Source of the DNA: Methylobacterium nonmethylotrophicum
GTDB lineage: Bacteria > Pseudomonadota > Alphaproteobacteria > Rhizobiales > Beijerinckiaceae
Direction: 5' to 3'
Assembly (NCBI RefSeq): GCF_004745635.1
Contig: NZ_SRLB01000019.1
Location: 62,001 to 126,000, forward strand
DNA: 64,000 nucleotides
The translations under genes were made by a program, and so were the position numbers. Shown one piece after another: positions 52,123 through 61,256 of the stretch. Below the pieces are notes generated by a model. That model was not told the origin of the DNA, did not search any database, and saw only the letters and a program-made list of their open reading frames with translations. The number at the start of each line of letters is the position of its first letter. The first letter of the stretch is position 1.

Positions 52123-53016
52123 ATGAAGACCCTGCCGCCCGGCCTCGCGGCCTCCCTCGCCTCCGGCGCCACCACGCTCGCCTGGTGCTGGATCGTCACC
52201 CGCGCCGACGGCCTGCGCCTCGGCTTCACCGACCACGACGGCGACCTCGTGGTCGAGGGCGTGACCTGCGCCGCCGAGACGGGCGCCGCCGCCTCGGCCC
52301 TCGAACAGTCCGGCGGGCTGTCGGTCGACGGCCTCGAGGTGATGGGGGCGCTCAGCGACGGGCGCCTCGCGGAGGCCGAGCTCGCCCGGGGCTTGTTCGA
52401 CGACGCCGCGGTCGCGGTCTGGCGGGTCGACTGGAGCCGGCCCGAGGACAGGGTGCTGGTGCTGTCGGGCCGCCTCGGCGAGGTGACGCGGGGGCGCACC
52501 GGCTTCTCGGCCGAGCTGCGCAGCCTCGCGGCCGCCCTCAACCGGCCGACGGGCCGGCTGTTCCAGCGCTCCTGCGACGCCGAACTGGGTGACGCCCGCT
52601 GCGGCGTCGCCCTCGCATCGGCCGCCCTCATGGCCCGCGCCGCAGTGACCGGGACGCTCTCGGCCGGGGCCTTCCGCACCGACGGTCTCGCGGCCTACGA
52701 GACCGGCTGGTTCACGGCCGGGCGCCTCGTCTGGCTCACCGGCGCCAATGCGGGGCTTGCCTGCGAGGTGCGCGGCCACAGCCGCCCGGGGCCGCTCGCG
52801 CCGCCCACCCTCGACCTGTGGCAGCCGCTGCCGGAGCCGATGGCCGCCGGCGACGCCTTCGCGGTCACCGCCGGCTGCGACAAGACCTTCCCGACCTGCG
52901 GGAAAAAATTCGCCAACGCGGCCAATTTCCGCGGCTTCCCGCACATGCCGGGCAACGACTACGCCACCGGCTACGCCCAGGCGGGGGCCGGCAACGACGG
53001 AGGCCGGCTTGCGTGA
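52123..53016 (+). CDS. DUF2163 baseplate hub protein (RcGTA gp13-like)
   Basis: The product is 297 residues. LAWCWIVTRADGLRLGFTDH, DVEG-type strands and GLSVDGLEVMGALSDGRLAE, TGRLFQRSCDAELGDARCGV and CDKTFPTCGKKFANAANFRG with FPHMPGNDY match DUF2163/GTA gp13 in full, including the CxxxFPTCxxKFxNxxNFRG iron-sulfur-type Cys motif. A 4Fe-4S cluster has been described in the RcGTA hub. ATG 52123. Confidence 0.94.
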   Translation: MKTLPPGLAASLASGATTLAWCWIVTRADGLRLGFTDHDGDLVVEGVTCAAETGAAASALEQSGGLSVDGLEVMGALSDGRLAEAELARGLFDDAAVAVWRVDWSRPEDRVLVLSGRLGEVTRGRTGFSAELRSLAAALNRPTGRLFQRSCDAELGDARCGVALASAALMARAAVTGTLSAGAFRTDGLAAYETGWFTAGRLVWLTGANAGLACEVRGHSRPGPLAPPTLDLWQPLPEPMAAGDAFAVTAGCDKTFPTCGKKFANAANFRGFPHMPGNDYATGYAQAGAGNDGGRLA

Positions 53017-53473
53017 GAATCCCTCGCCCGACGATCCCTTGCCCGACCGTTCCGCCCGCATCGTCGCGCTCGCGCGGCTCTGGCTCGGCACGCCCTACCA
53101 CCATCAGGCCTCGCTGCGGGGTGCCGGCTGCGACTGCCTCGGGCTGGTGCGGGGGATCTGGCGCGACCTCCACGGGCCCGAGCCCGAGCCGGTGCCGCCC
53201 TATACCCCCGACTGGGGCGAGGCCGGCGGCGCCGAGACCCTGCGCGACGCCGCCCGCCGCCACCTCGTCGAGATCGCCCCGGAGGCGGCCGGCCCTGGCG
53301 ACGTGCTGCTGTTCCGCTGGCGCACGGGCGCGCCGGCCAAGCATTGCGGCATCCTGAGCGGGAAGGCGCGGATGATCCACGCCTATGACGGCCACGCGGT
53401 GCTGGAGAGCGCCGTGCCGGCGGCCTGGGCGCGCCGCGTCGCCTACGCGTTCCGGTTCCCGCCGGGTCCCTGA
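53009..53473 (+). CDS. NlpC/P60 tail peptidase (RcGTA gp14-like)
   Basis: The product is 154 residues from TTG 53009 with GGAGG 5 bases upstream, overlapping gp13 by 8 bases. ARLWLGTPYHHQASLRGAGC leads to the catalytic Cys in GCDCLGLVRGIW, and the His is in PAKHCGILSGKAR, followed by MIHAYDGHAVLES. It is a peptidoglycan endopeptidase acting during cell entry. Its order between gp13 and gp15 is the same as in RcGTA. Confidence 0.92.
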   Translation: MRENPSPDDPLPDRSARIVALARLWLGTPYHHQASLRGAGCDCLGLVRGIWRDLHGPEPEPVPPYTPDWGEAGGAETLRDAARRHLVEIAPEAAGPGDVLLFRWRTGAPAKHCGILSGKARMIHAYDGHAVLESAVPAAWARRVAYAFRFPPGP

Positions 53474-53546
53474 TCTCCCGCGTCTCCCGACACACCGTCA
53501 CCGGCGGCCACGAACCTGGCCGGGTGATCGACCTCGGTCACATCTC

Positions 53547-56500
53547 ATGAGCACGCTCGTCCTCTCCTATGCCGGCCAGGCGGTCGGCACGGCGCTCGGC
53601 GGCCCGATCGGCGGGGCGGTCGGGCGGGTCGTCGGCGCCGCCGGCGGCAGCGCCCTCGACCGCGCCCTGTTCGGGACGCGCCAGAAGCCCGTCATCAATC
53701 TCGGGGCCCGGCTCGCCGACCTCTACGTCACCGCGTCCCAGGAGGGGAGCACGGTGCCGCGGGTGTTCGGGCGGATGCGGGTCGCCGGCCAGATCGTCTG
53801 GGCGACGAAGATCCGCGAGACCCAGAGCGTCGAGAAGGTGCGGGGCTCCGGCGGCAAGGGCGGGGGCTCGCAGGCAAAGACCTACAACGTCACCTACAGC
53901 TACAGCGTCTCGGTGGCGATCGGCCTGTGCGAGGGGCCGATCACCGGCCTCGGCCGGGTCTGGGCCGACGGCAAGCCGATCCGGCTCGCGGACTACGCCC
54001 ACCGCCTGTATCGCGGCACCGAGGACCAGCTCCCCGATCCGAAGATCGAGGCGGTGGAGGGCAGCGCGCCGGCCTATCGCGGCCTCGCCTACCTGGTGCT
54101 GGAGGACCTCCCCCTCGGACCCTTCGGCAACCGGGTGCCGGTGATCACCGCCGAGGTGATCCGCCGGCCGCCGAGCCATGACGGCCGCCCGCGACTCGAA
54201 GACCTCGTCACCGCCGTCACGCTGATCCCCGCCATGGGCGAGTTCGTCTACGCGACCGCGCCGGTGACGGCGACCGGCCTCGGCACGCTCCAGGGCCAGA
54301 ACACCGTCTCGGGCGGCGTCGACCTCGTGGCGGCCCTCGACCAGCTGCAAGAAGAGGCGCCGGCCTGCCGGCACGTCTCGCTCGTCGTCGCCTGGCAGGG
54401 CAGCGACCTGCGCCTGCCGGCCTGCCGCATCGCGCCCCGGGCCGAGACCGCCGCCAAGGCCACCACGGGTCAGGTCTGGCTCGCCGCGGGGCTGACCCGT
54501 GAAGCCGCCGGGATCGTCAGCCGCGACGCCCAGGGCAATCCGCTGATCGGCGGCGCGCCGTCCGACCTCTCGGTGGTGCAGGCGATCGCCGAGCTGAAGC
54601 GCCGCGGCCTCTCCGTCACGCTCTATCCCTTCGTGATGATGGACATCCCGGCCGGCAACGGCCTGCCCGACCCCTATGGCCGGGCGGAGCAGCCGCCCTT
54701 TCCCTGGCGCGGGCGGATCACCGGCCACCCGGCCCCGGGCCGCCCGGGCAGCGTCGACAAGACACCCGCCGCGGCCGACCAGGTCGCCGCCTTCTTCGGC
54801 ACCACGCAAGGGGACGACCTCGCCTGGACCGGCACCACCGTGACGAGCCGGCGCCCGGAGGAGTGGGGCTTCCGCCGCTTCATCCTGCACTGCGCCCGCC
54901 TGGCGCAGGCTGCCGGCGGGGTCGACGCGTTCCTGATCGGCTCCGAGATGGTCGGGCTCACCACCCTGCGCTCGGGCCCTGCGACCTTCCCGGGCGTCGA
55001 GGCGCTGCGGCGGCTCGCCGCCGACGTGCGGGCGATCCTCGGCCCCGGCACGGCGCTCACCTACGGCGCCGACTGGACCGAGTACGCCAACCACCGCCCG
55101 GCGGACGGCTCGGGCGACGTGCTCTTCCACCTCGATCCGCTCTGGGCCGACCCCAGCATCGATGCGGTCGGCATCGACAACTACATGCCGCTTGCCGACT
55201 GGCGCGAGGGTTTCGACCATCTCGACGCCCAGGCCGGCTTCGCCTCTCCCTATGACCCGGCCTACCTGCGCGCCGGCATCGCGGGGGGCGAGCTCCACGA
55301 CTGGTCCTACGCCACGCCGGCCGACCGGGAGGCGCAGGCCCGCACGCCGATCCGCGACACCGCGTATGGCGAGGACTGGGTCTTCCGAATCAAGGACCTG
55401 CGCGGCTGGTGGGAGAACCCCCATCGCGACCGGCCCGGCGGGGTGCGGGCGGCCGCGCCGACGCCCTGGCAGCCGCGGGCCAAGCCGATCTGGTTCACCG
55501 AGCTCGGCTGCCCGGCGATCGACAAGGGCATGAACCAGCCCAACGTCTTCCTCGACCCGAAATCGGCCGAGAGCTTCGCGCCGTACTTCTCCCTCGGCCG
55601 GCGCGACCTCGCGGCCCAGCGCGCCACCCTCGAGGCCGTGCTGGCCTACTGGCGCGAGCCGGCGAACAACCCGGTCTCGCCGGTCTATGGCGGGCGGATG
55701 CTCGACTGGGAGCGGATCGCGGTCTGGACCTGGGACGCCCGGCCGTTCCCGGATTTTCCGCGCCAATCCGGCGTGTGGCGCGACGCCGACAATTACCGGC
55801 TCGGCCACTGGATCAACGGCCGCCTCGGCCTCGCCCCCCTCGCCGATGTGGTGGCGGAGCTCTGCGCCGGGGTGCCGGCGGACGTCTCGGGCCTGTTCGG
55901 GATGGTGGAGGGTTACGCCATTACCGAGCCGAGTTCGGCCCGCGCCGCCCTCGCGCCGCTGCAGCAGGTGTTTCCGTTCGAGGCGGCGGAGAGCGGCGAG
56001 CGGGTGGTCTTCCACCCGCTCGCCCGGCCGCCGGCCCTGGCGCTCGCGCCCGACACCCTGGCGGCGGGGCGGGACGGGGCCTCGGACTACACCCGCAGCC
56101 GGGCCGAGGCCGGGGCGCTGCCCGGCAGCGTCGCCCTGTCCTACCTCGATCCCGGCCGCGACTACCGCAGCGCCACCGTCGAGGCCCGCCGCTCCGGCCT
56201 GCCGGCGCGCACCACCGTGAGCGTGCCGCTCGCCCTCGACGAGGGCGCCGCCGCGGGCGTCGCGCAGGGCCTCCTGCAGCGCGCCGCCCTGGAGCGCGAG
56301 GCCCTGTCGGGCACGCTGCCGCCCTCCTGCCTCGCCCTCGATCCCGGGGACGTGATCGCCCTCGCGATCGACGGCCGCCGCAGCGAGTACCGCCTCACCC
56401 GGATCGGCCTTGAGGCGGGCCGGCCGTTCGAGGCTGTGCGGACCGAGGCCGGGCTGCAGGGCGCCCCCGATGGCGGCGTGAGCCGCCGCGACCCCGACCC

Positions 56501-57446
56501 GCCGGCGACCGCCGGCGTCGGCCTCGTCGCTTTGCTCGACCTGCCGACCCTGCGGGCCGGACCCCAGCCGCTGCTCGTCGCGGCCTATACCGGGCCGTGG
56601 GCGCCGCTCGCCGTCGAGATCGCCCCGGAGGACGGGTCCTTCGCGGCGGACGCCGCGATCCCGGCGCCGACGATCATCGGGCGCCTCACCGCGCCGCTCG
56701 CCGCCGGCCCGGCCCATCGCTGGGACCGGCTGAACGCCCTCGAGGTCGAGCTGCCCCGCGGGGCGCAGCTCGCGGCGGCGAGCGAGCGGGCGGTGCTCGA
56801 CGGCGCCAACGTCGCGGCGGTGGAGACGCCGGCCGGGCGCTGGGAGGTGCTGCAATGGGCCGAGGCCCGGCTCACCGGCCCCGGCCGCTACCGCCTGACC
56901 CGCCTGCTGCGCGGCCAGCTCGGCAGCGACGCCGACGGGGTCGCGCTGCTGCCGGCGGGCAGCCGCTTCGTGGTGCTGGGCGAGAGCCTCGTGCCCTCCG
57001 GCCTCGATCCCGCCGAGCGGCGGCCGTACCTCGTGCGGATCGGCCCGCAGGGGCGCCCGCCGACGGACCCGTCCTGGATCGGCCTCCGGATCGTGCCGCA
57101 GGCCGTCGCCCTGCGCCCCCTCGCGCCGGTCCAGGCCCGCCTGCGCCGGATCGGCAACGGCGACCTGCGCCTCACCTGGATCCGCCGCACCCGGATCGGC
57201 GGCGACCCCTGGGAGCAGGCCGAGGTGCCGCTCGCCGAGGAGAGCGAGGCCTACGAGATCGACCTCCTCGACGAAGCCGGTGCCGTGCGGCGCACCCTGC
57301 GCAGCGGAGTGCCGGCCCTGACCTACGCGGCGGCGGAGCAGCGGGCCGATTTCGGCGGCCCCGTCGCCCGCCTGAGCCTCGCCCTCCATCAGGTCTCGGC
57401 CGCTTACGGCCGCGGCGCGCCCCTGCGGATCACCCTCGATGCCTGA
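53547..57446 (+). CDS. Large tail hub/host-interaction protein (RcGTA gp15-like)
   Basis: The product is 1,299 residues from ATG 53547. The N-terminus has LVLSYAGQAVGTALGGPIGG and VGRVVGAAGGSALDRALFG. About 60-180 is the conserved AKTYNVTYSYSVSVAIGLCE region. A TIM-barrel domain (about 440-740) like that of GTA gp15 contains YGADWTEYANHRPADGSGDV, VGIDNYMPLADWREGFDH and FTELGCPAIDKGMNQP, with probable catalytic Glu residues. Fibronectin-like strands close it. It corresponds to the megatron that makes the tail tip and contacts cell surface sugars. Confidence 0.93.
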   Translation: MSTLVLSYAGQAVGTALGGPIGGAVGRVVGAAGGSALDRALFGTRQKPVINLGARLADLYVTASQEGSTVPRVFGRMRVAGQIVWATKIRETQSVEKVRGSGGKGGGSQAKTYNVTYSYSVSVAIGLCEGPITGLGRVWADGKPIRLADYAHRLYRGTEDQLPDPKIEAVEGSAPAYRGLAYLVLEDLPLGPFGNRVPVITAEVIRRPPSHDGRPRLEDLVTAVTLIPAMGEFVYATAPVTATGLGTLQGQNTVSGGVDLVAALDQLQEEAPACRHVSLVVAWQGSDLRLPACRIAPRAETAAKATTGQVWLAAGLTREAAGIVSRDAQGNPLIGGAPSDLSVVQAIAELKRRGLSVTLYPFVMMDIPAGNGLPDPYGRAEQPPFPWRGRITGHPAPGRPGSVDKTPAAADQVAAFFGTTQGDDLAWTGTTVTSRRPEEWGFRRFILHCARLAQAAGGVDAFLIGSEMVGLTTLRSGPATFPGVEALRRLAADVRAILGPGTALTYGADWTEYANHRPADGSGDVLFHLDPLWADPSIDAVGIDNYMPLADWREGFDHLDAQAGFASPYDPAYLRAGIAGGELHDWSYATPADREAQARTPIRDTAYGEDWVFRIKDLRGWWENPHRDRPGGVRAAAPTPWQPRAKPIWFTELGCPAIDKGMNQPNVFLDPKSAESFAPYFSLGRRDLAAQRATLEAVLAYWREPANNPVSPVYGGRMLDWERIAVWTWDARPFPDFPRQSGVWRDADNYRLGHWINGRLGLAPLADVVAELCAGVPADVSGLFGMVEGYAITEPSSARAALAPLQQVFPFEAAESGERVVFHPLARPPALALAPDTLAAGRDGASDYTRSRAEAGALPGSVALSYLDPGRDYRSATVEARRSGLPARTTVSVPLALDEGAAAGVAQGLLQRAALEREALSGTLPPSCLALDPGDVIALAIDGRRSEYRLTRIGLEAGRPFEAVRTEAGLQGAPDGGVSRRDPDPPATAGVGLVALLDLPTLRAGPQPLLVAAYTGPWAPLAVEIAPEDGSFAADAAIPAPTIIGRLTAPLAAGPAHRWDRLNALEVELPRGAQLAAASERAVLDGANVAAVETPAGRWEVLQWAEARLTGPGRYRLTRLLRGQLGSDADGVALLPAGSRFVVLGESLVPSGLDPAERRPYLVRIGPQGRPPTDPSWIGLRIVPQAVALRPLAPVQARLRRIGNGDLRLTWIRRTRIGGDPWEQAEVPLAEESEAYEIDLLDEAGAVRRTLRSGVPALTYAAAEQRADFGGPVARLSLALHQVSAAYGRGAPLRITLDA

Positions 57447-58950
57447 CGCGACCCAGAACCTCGCCCTGCCGCTGATGGCGGCGGCGCAGAGCCAGAAGCA
57501 CGTCACCCACAACGAGGCGCTCCTGCTCCTCGACGCCCTGGTGCAGCTCGCCGTGCTCGACCGCGACCTCGGCGCGCCGCCGGCGAGCCCGGCCGAGGGC
57601 GACCGCTACATCGTCGGCCCGAGCCCGACCGGGCTCTGGAGCGGCTGGGCCGGCCGCGTCGTCCGCTGGCAGGACGGCGCGTGGCAGCCGACGGCGCCGC
57701 GCCCGGGCTGGCTCGCCTTCGTGGCGGACGAGGCCGATCTCTGCACCTATATCGGCACCGCCTGGGTGTCGTTCCGCGCCACCCTGACGGCGCTGCAGAA
57801 CCTCGCGCGGCTCGGCATCGGCACCACCGCGGACGCCCAGAACCCCTTCGCCGCCAAGCTCAACAAGGCGCTCTGGACCGCGCTGACCGTGCCCGAGGGC
57901 GGCACCGGCGACCTGCGCACCACCCTCAACAAGGAAGCTCCCGGCAACACCCTCTCGGTCCTGTTCCAGTCCGGCTTCTCCGGCCGGGCCGAACTGGGCT
58001 TGACCGGCGACGACGACCTGCGCCTCAAGGTCTCGGCGGATGGCGGCACCTGGCGGGAGGGCTTCCGGGTCGACCGCGCCAGCGGCGGCCTCGACCTCAC
58101 GGCCGCGGAGGCAACCCTTGCGGTCGCCGCCACGGTCGACCTCGGCGCGGCGCCCGCCCTCAAGGTCGCCATCACCGGCACCGGCACCATCACGAGCTTC
58201 GGCACGAGCCCGAACCGCCTGCGCCTGCTGCGCTTTTCCGGCGCCGCGACCCTCACCCACAACGCCGCGAGCCTGGCGCTGCCCGGCGCAAGCACCCTCG
58301 TCACGGCGGCCGGCGACACCGCGCTCGCCACCTCGGACGCCTCCGGCAACTGGACGGTGCGGCATTACGCCCGCGCCTCCGGCAAGCCGGTCACCGGCCC
58401 CGCCGCGGCCGACGTCACCGATGCCTCGGCCACCGGCCGCAGCGTCCTCACCGGCACGGCGGCGCAGGGTGCGACGGCGCTCGGGCTCGGAACGGGCAGC
58501 AGCCCGACCTTCGCAAGTCTCGTGCTGAACGGCAACGCCGCGCTGGCCTCCGCCCTCCCGTTCTACCAGATACGCAACACCGCGGCCCCCACCGATCAGA
58601 AGCTGTGGGAGTACTATATCGACACGACCGGGAAGCTGATCTTCCGGACGGCCAACGACGCATATAACGCAGCGTCGAATTGGCTCGAGGTGTCGAGGAC
58701 GGGCGTCACGCCGGCAGGGGCGAACTTCCTGTTGCCCGTCACCGTCGGCTCGACCGTGAAGCCGGCCTCCTACACCGTCGCCACCCTGCCCACGGCCGGC
58801 ATCGCGGGGCGGATCGCCTACGCGAGCAACGGCCGAGCCTCCACCGGCGCTGGGACATTCGAGGCGGCGGGCGCGGGCACGGGGGTCCTGGTCACCGACA
58901 GCGGCAGCGCCTGGCGCGTCGCCGGCACCACCCAGACAGTCCAGGCGTAG
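57439..58950 (+). CDS. DUF2793-type tail fibre protein
   Basis: The product is 503 residues. The first 110 residues (LALPLMAAAQSQKHVTHNEA, PPASPAEGDRYIVGPSPTGL, AWQPTAPRPGWLAFVADEA) match DUF2793, often fused to fibre domains in GTA-like clusters. The rest is low-complexity Ala/Gly/Thr strands (TSDASGNWTVRHYARASG) typical of trimeric fibres, ending with AGIAGRIAYASNGRASTGAG. The first ATG overlaps the gp15 end by 8 bases. This is the likely cell-binding part and would be the most variable gene of the cluster. Confidence 0.82.
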   Translation: MPDATQNLALPLMAAAQSQKHVTHNEALLLLDALVQLAVLDRDLGAPPASPAEGDRYIVGPSPTGLWSGWAGRVVRWQDGAWQPTAPRPGWLAFVADEADLCTYIGTAWVSFRATLTALQNLARLGIGTTADAQNPFAAKLNKALWTALTVPEGGTGDLRTTLNKEAPGNTLSVLFQSGFSGRAELGLTGDDDLRLKVSADGGTWREGFRVDRASGGLDLTAAEATLAVAATVDLGAAPALKVAITGTGTITSFGTSPNRLRLLRFSGAATLTHNAASLALPGASTLVTAAGDTALATSDASGNWTVRHYARASGKPVTGPAAADVTDASATGRSVLTGTAAQGATALGLGTGSSPTFASLVLNGNAALASALPFYQIRNTAAPTDQKLWEYYIDTTGKLIFRTANDAYNAASNWLEVSRTGVTPAGANFLLPVTVGSTVKPASYTVATLPTAGIAGRIAYASNGRASTGAGTFEAAGAGTGVLVTDSGSAWRVAGTTQTVQA

Positions 58951-58960
58951 GGAGGCAACC

Positions 58961-59314
58961 GTGGCCGAGATGACGAAGTGGCTCGAGGGATTCGTCTACC
59001 GCGGTCGCCCGCCGTGGGTGACGGAAGCGCCCGCCTGGCACGTCGAGATCGGGCGGTGCGTCGAGGACGATGACGGCGGGCGCGAGATGCTGATGCCTCT
59101 CACGCTGACGCCCGAGCAGGCCGCGGCCGCAGGCTTCCCGCTGCCGGCCGTGCTGGCAGCGATCGATGTGGCGGCGTTGGCGGACCGGGACGCGGCCCTC
59201 GCCGAGGCGGCGGCCCTGCGGAGCGAGCGCGATGCCCTGGCGGCGGAACTGGCGGCGCGGCGTGCCGCGGCGAGCGAACCCGAAACGGCGGCCTCGGACA
59301 AGGCCGCCCTCTGA
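58961..59314 (+). CDS. Small tail-fibre-associated protein
   Basis: The product is 117 residues from GTG 58961. WLEGFVYRGRPPWVTEAPAW and TLTPEQAAAAGFPLPAVLAA are followed by a coiled-coil tail (ALADRDAALAEAAALRSERD and on). Its position directly after the fibre suggests a fibre assembly or adaptor role. No named family recognised. Confidence 0.6.
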   Translation: MAEMTKWLEGFVYRGRPPWVTEAPAWHVEIGRCVEDDDGGREMLMPLTLTPEQAAAAGFPLPAVLAAIDVAALADRDAALAEAAALRSERDALAAELAARRAAASEPETAASDKAAL

Positions 59315-59371
59315 CCCCCGACCGCAGCGCCACCCGGCCCGGTCCTGACACCCGACAACCTGGAGATCCCG

Positions 59372-59947
59372 ATGGCCGCGTCGTCCTACGACCGGGCGCT
59401 CTCGCTCGTCCTGAACCATGAAGGCGGATGGTCGGACGACCCCGCCGACCCGGGAGGCGCCACGAACCTCGGCGTCACCATCGGCACGTTGAGCCTGTGG
59501 CTCGGCCGGCCGGCGACGCGCGCGGAGGTGCGGGCGCTGACGCCGGCTTCCGTGGCGCCGATCTACCGCCGGCGCTTCTGGGACGCGATCGAGGGCGACG
59601 CGCTGCCGGCGGGGCTGGATGTCGCGCTGTTCGACTTTTCGGTGAACAGCGGCCCGCGGCGGGCGGTGATCGGGCTGCAACGGGCGCTCGGCATCGCCGA
59701 CGACGGCAAGCTCGGTCCTGTGACGCTGGCGGCGCTTTCGGGCCGGGACGTGCCGGGGCTGGTGAACGCGCTGTGCGACGGACGGCTGACGTTCCTGCGG
59801 GCCTTGTCGACCTGGCCGCGGTTCGGGCGGGGCTGGGGCCGGCGGGTCGAGGAAGTACGGGCCGCGGCACTCTCGCTCCACGCCGCCTCCGGTCGGCCCG
59901 CCGCGCCGACGGCCTGCCCCGCCTGCGGCAGGCCGGCCGCGGCCTGA
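59372..59947 (+). CDS. GH108-type endolysin (peptidoglycan hydrolase)
   Basis: The product is 191 residues. SLVLNHEGGWSDDPADPGG carries the catalytic Glu of glycoside hydrolase family 108, then ATNLGVTIGTLSLWLG, IYRRRFWDAIEGDALP and LDVALFDFSVNSGPRRAVIG; DDGKLGPVTLAAL is the peptidoglycan-binding-like C-terminal part. There is no signal peptide, so export needs the holin. It cleaves the glycan backbone of peptidoglycan to release particles. Confidence 0.92.
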   Translation: MAASSYDRALSLVLNHEGGWSDDPADPGGATNLGVTIGTLSLWLGRPATRAEVRALTPASVAPIYRRRFWDAIEGDALPAGLDVALFDFSVNSGPRRAVIGLQRALGIADDGKLGPVTLAALSGRDVPGLVNALCDGRLTFLRALSTWPRFGRGWGRRVEEVRAAALSLHAASGRPAAPTACPACGRPAAA

Positions 59948-59992
59948 CCCTCGCCATCGCTCTCGCCTCGATGCTTCCAGCAGGAGATCGCC

Positions 59993-60262
59993 ATGAACCA
60001 GGAACAGCTCACCACGTTGCTGCGCACCCTGCTGCAATTCGGCGGCGGAATCGCCGTCGGGCGCGGCTGGCTCGATGCCGACACCGCGACCGCGCTGACC
60101 GGCGCGCTGGTGACGCTCCTCGTCACCGCCTGGGGCCTCTACGTGCGGCGCAATGCCGGCCTCGTCGCCGCCGCGGCCGCGGTGCCGGCCGTCGCGGCGA
60201 TCCTGGCCGACCCGGCGACCGCGCAGGCGATCCCGAACGCCAAGGTCCGGCCGTCGGCGTAG
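59993..60262 (+). CDS. Putative holin (Pam3 gp28-like)
   Basis: The product is 89 residues with two membrane segments (about 14-50 LLQFGGGIAVGRGWLDADTA with TALTGALVTLLVTAWGLYV, and 55-72 GLVAAAAAVPAVAAILADP) joined by a short basic loop, and a charged C-terminus. This layout is common to small phage holins of the Pam3-gp28 group. Directly downstream of the endolysin gene. It is the last phage gene; the next gene, convergent, is the host L,D-transpeptidase. Confidence 0.78.
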   Translation: MNQEQLTTLLRTLLQFGGGIAVGRGWLDADTATALTGALVTLLVTAWGLYVRRNAGLVAAAAAVPAVAAILADPATAQAIPNAKVRPSA

Positions 60263-60344
60263 CGGATGCTTCTGTTCCGGGTGGCCCCCCGTCCTGCGGC
60301 GGCCCTGAACCCTCCGGACTGCGCAGCCGGAAGGCTGCCGGTCC

Positions 60345-61256
60345 TCAGCTCAGCACCACCACCTGCGCGCCCACCGGCACCCGGGCGTAGAGGTCGATCG
60401 CATCCTGGTTGATCATCCGGATGCAGCCCGAGGAGACGCTGCGGCCGATGCTCTCCGGCTCGGTGGTGCCGTGGATGCGGTAGAGCGTGTCCTTGTTGTT
60501 CTGCCACAGGTAGAGGGCGCGGGCGCCCAGCGGGTTGCGCGGGCCGCCCGGCACGCCGAGCCCGCTCTGCAGCTGCGACACCTGGCGGGCCAGCGCCGGC
60601 TGGCGGGCGATCATCTCCTTGGGCGGGTACCAATCCGGCCAGGCCTGCTTGGAGTTGATGGTGGCCGCCCCCGTCCAGGCGAAGCCCTGTCGGCCGACGC
60701 CGACGCCGTAGCGGCGCGCCCGGCCGCCCTCCTGGATCAGGTAGAGGTGGTGCGCCCGCGGATCGACCACGATCGTGCCGGGCGCGTAGCGGCCGCCATA
60801 GGCGACCTCCTGGCGCAGGAAGGAGGGGTTGGCCCGCCGCCAGCGGAAGGCCGGCACCGGGAAGGGCTCGGTGTCGAGGGCCGCGTAGGCGCGGGCGAAA
60901 TCGATCGGCCCGTCATCGACCACCACGGCGGCGTTCGGATCGACGGCGCCCTGGGGCGGGGCCACCGCGCGCCGGCCGGACGGGTTGCCCCAGAAGGAAT
61001 CCTCCTCCGGCGGCTCGGCGGGGACGGGCGCGCCGCGATACGGGTCCGCGGCCTGCCCCCGCATGTCCTGGCCGCGCGTGTCGTAGAACGTGCCGTCCTC
61101 CGCCGGGACGGGGGGGCGGGCGCGCCGGCGCCGGGCAGGGGCGAAATCCTCGTCCGTCCAGGCGAGGGCGGGGCGCGGCAGCGCGCCCGCCAGCAGCGTC
61201 GAGGCGAGGCCCGCGGCGGCGCCGGTGACCAGGAGGCGGCGGTTCGGGTCGGTCAT
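60345..61256 (-). CDS. L,D-transpeptidase (YkuD/ErfK type), exported
   Basis: The product is 303 residues. A signal peptide (RRLLVTGAAAGLASTLLAG, with RR as in Tat signals) is followed by a Pro/Arg-rich region and the YkuD domain (about 165-300): GTIVVDPRAHHLYLIQEGG, GVGVGRQGFAWTGAATINS and the active-site HGTTEPESIGRSVSSGCIRM with His, Ser and catalytic Cys. It makes 3-3 cross-links in peptidoglycan or attaches proteins to it. Such proteins are numerous in methylobacteria. It faces the holin gene tail to tail and marks the right flank of the phage cluster. Confidence 0.92.
   Translation of the reverse strand: MTDPNRRLLVTGAAAGLASTLLAGALPRPALAWTDEDFAPARRRRARPPVPAEDGTFYDTRGQDMRGQAADPYRGAPVPAEPPEEDSFWGNPSGRRAVAPPQGAVDPNAAVVVDDGPIDFARAYAALDTEPFPVPAFRWRRANPSFLRQEVAYGGRYAPGTIVVDPRAHHLYLIQEGGRARRYGVGVGRQGFAWTGAATINSKQAWPDWYPPKEMIARQPALARQVSQLQSGLGVPGGPRNPLGARALYLWQNNKDTLYRIHGTTEPESIGRSVSSGCIRMINQDAIDLYARVPVGAQVVVLS

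Larger units (their letters stand above)
39311..60262. mobile_element. Integrase-less prophage / GTA-like element with SOS-type promoter
   Basis: About 21 kb holds a repressor, a NusG paralogue and a complete head, tail and lysis set, all but the repressor on the + strand. The head genes are of the DUF1073 portal, DUF2213 and DUF2184 type. The tail genes match RcGTA-type gp10 to gp15 in order. I find no integrase, excisionase, recombinase, replication gene, tRNA or duplicated flanking site. That could mean a defective prophage, a domesticated gene transfer agent or an element integrating by other means. Edges are set by the last recognisable phage genes and the adjacent host genes. Confidence 0.85.

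Noticed and set aside
53538..57512. 1,324-codon open frame antisense to the gp15-like gene
   Set aside because: Long antisense frames are expected at this GC content, and gp15 on the + strand has clear family motifs.
39311..60262. Attachment site or tRNA at the edges of the phage cluster
   Set aside because: I looked in both flanking gaps (39268-39310 and 60263-60344) for a tRNA-like sequence or shared direct repeat and saw none.
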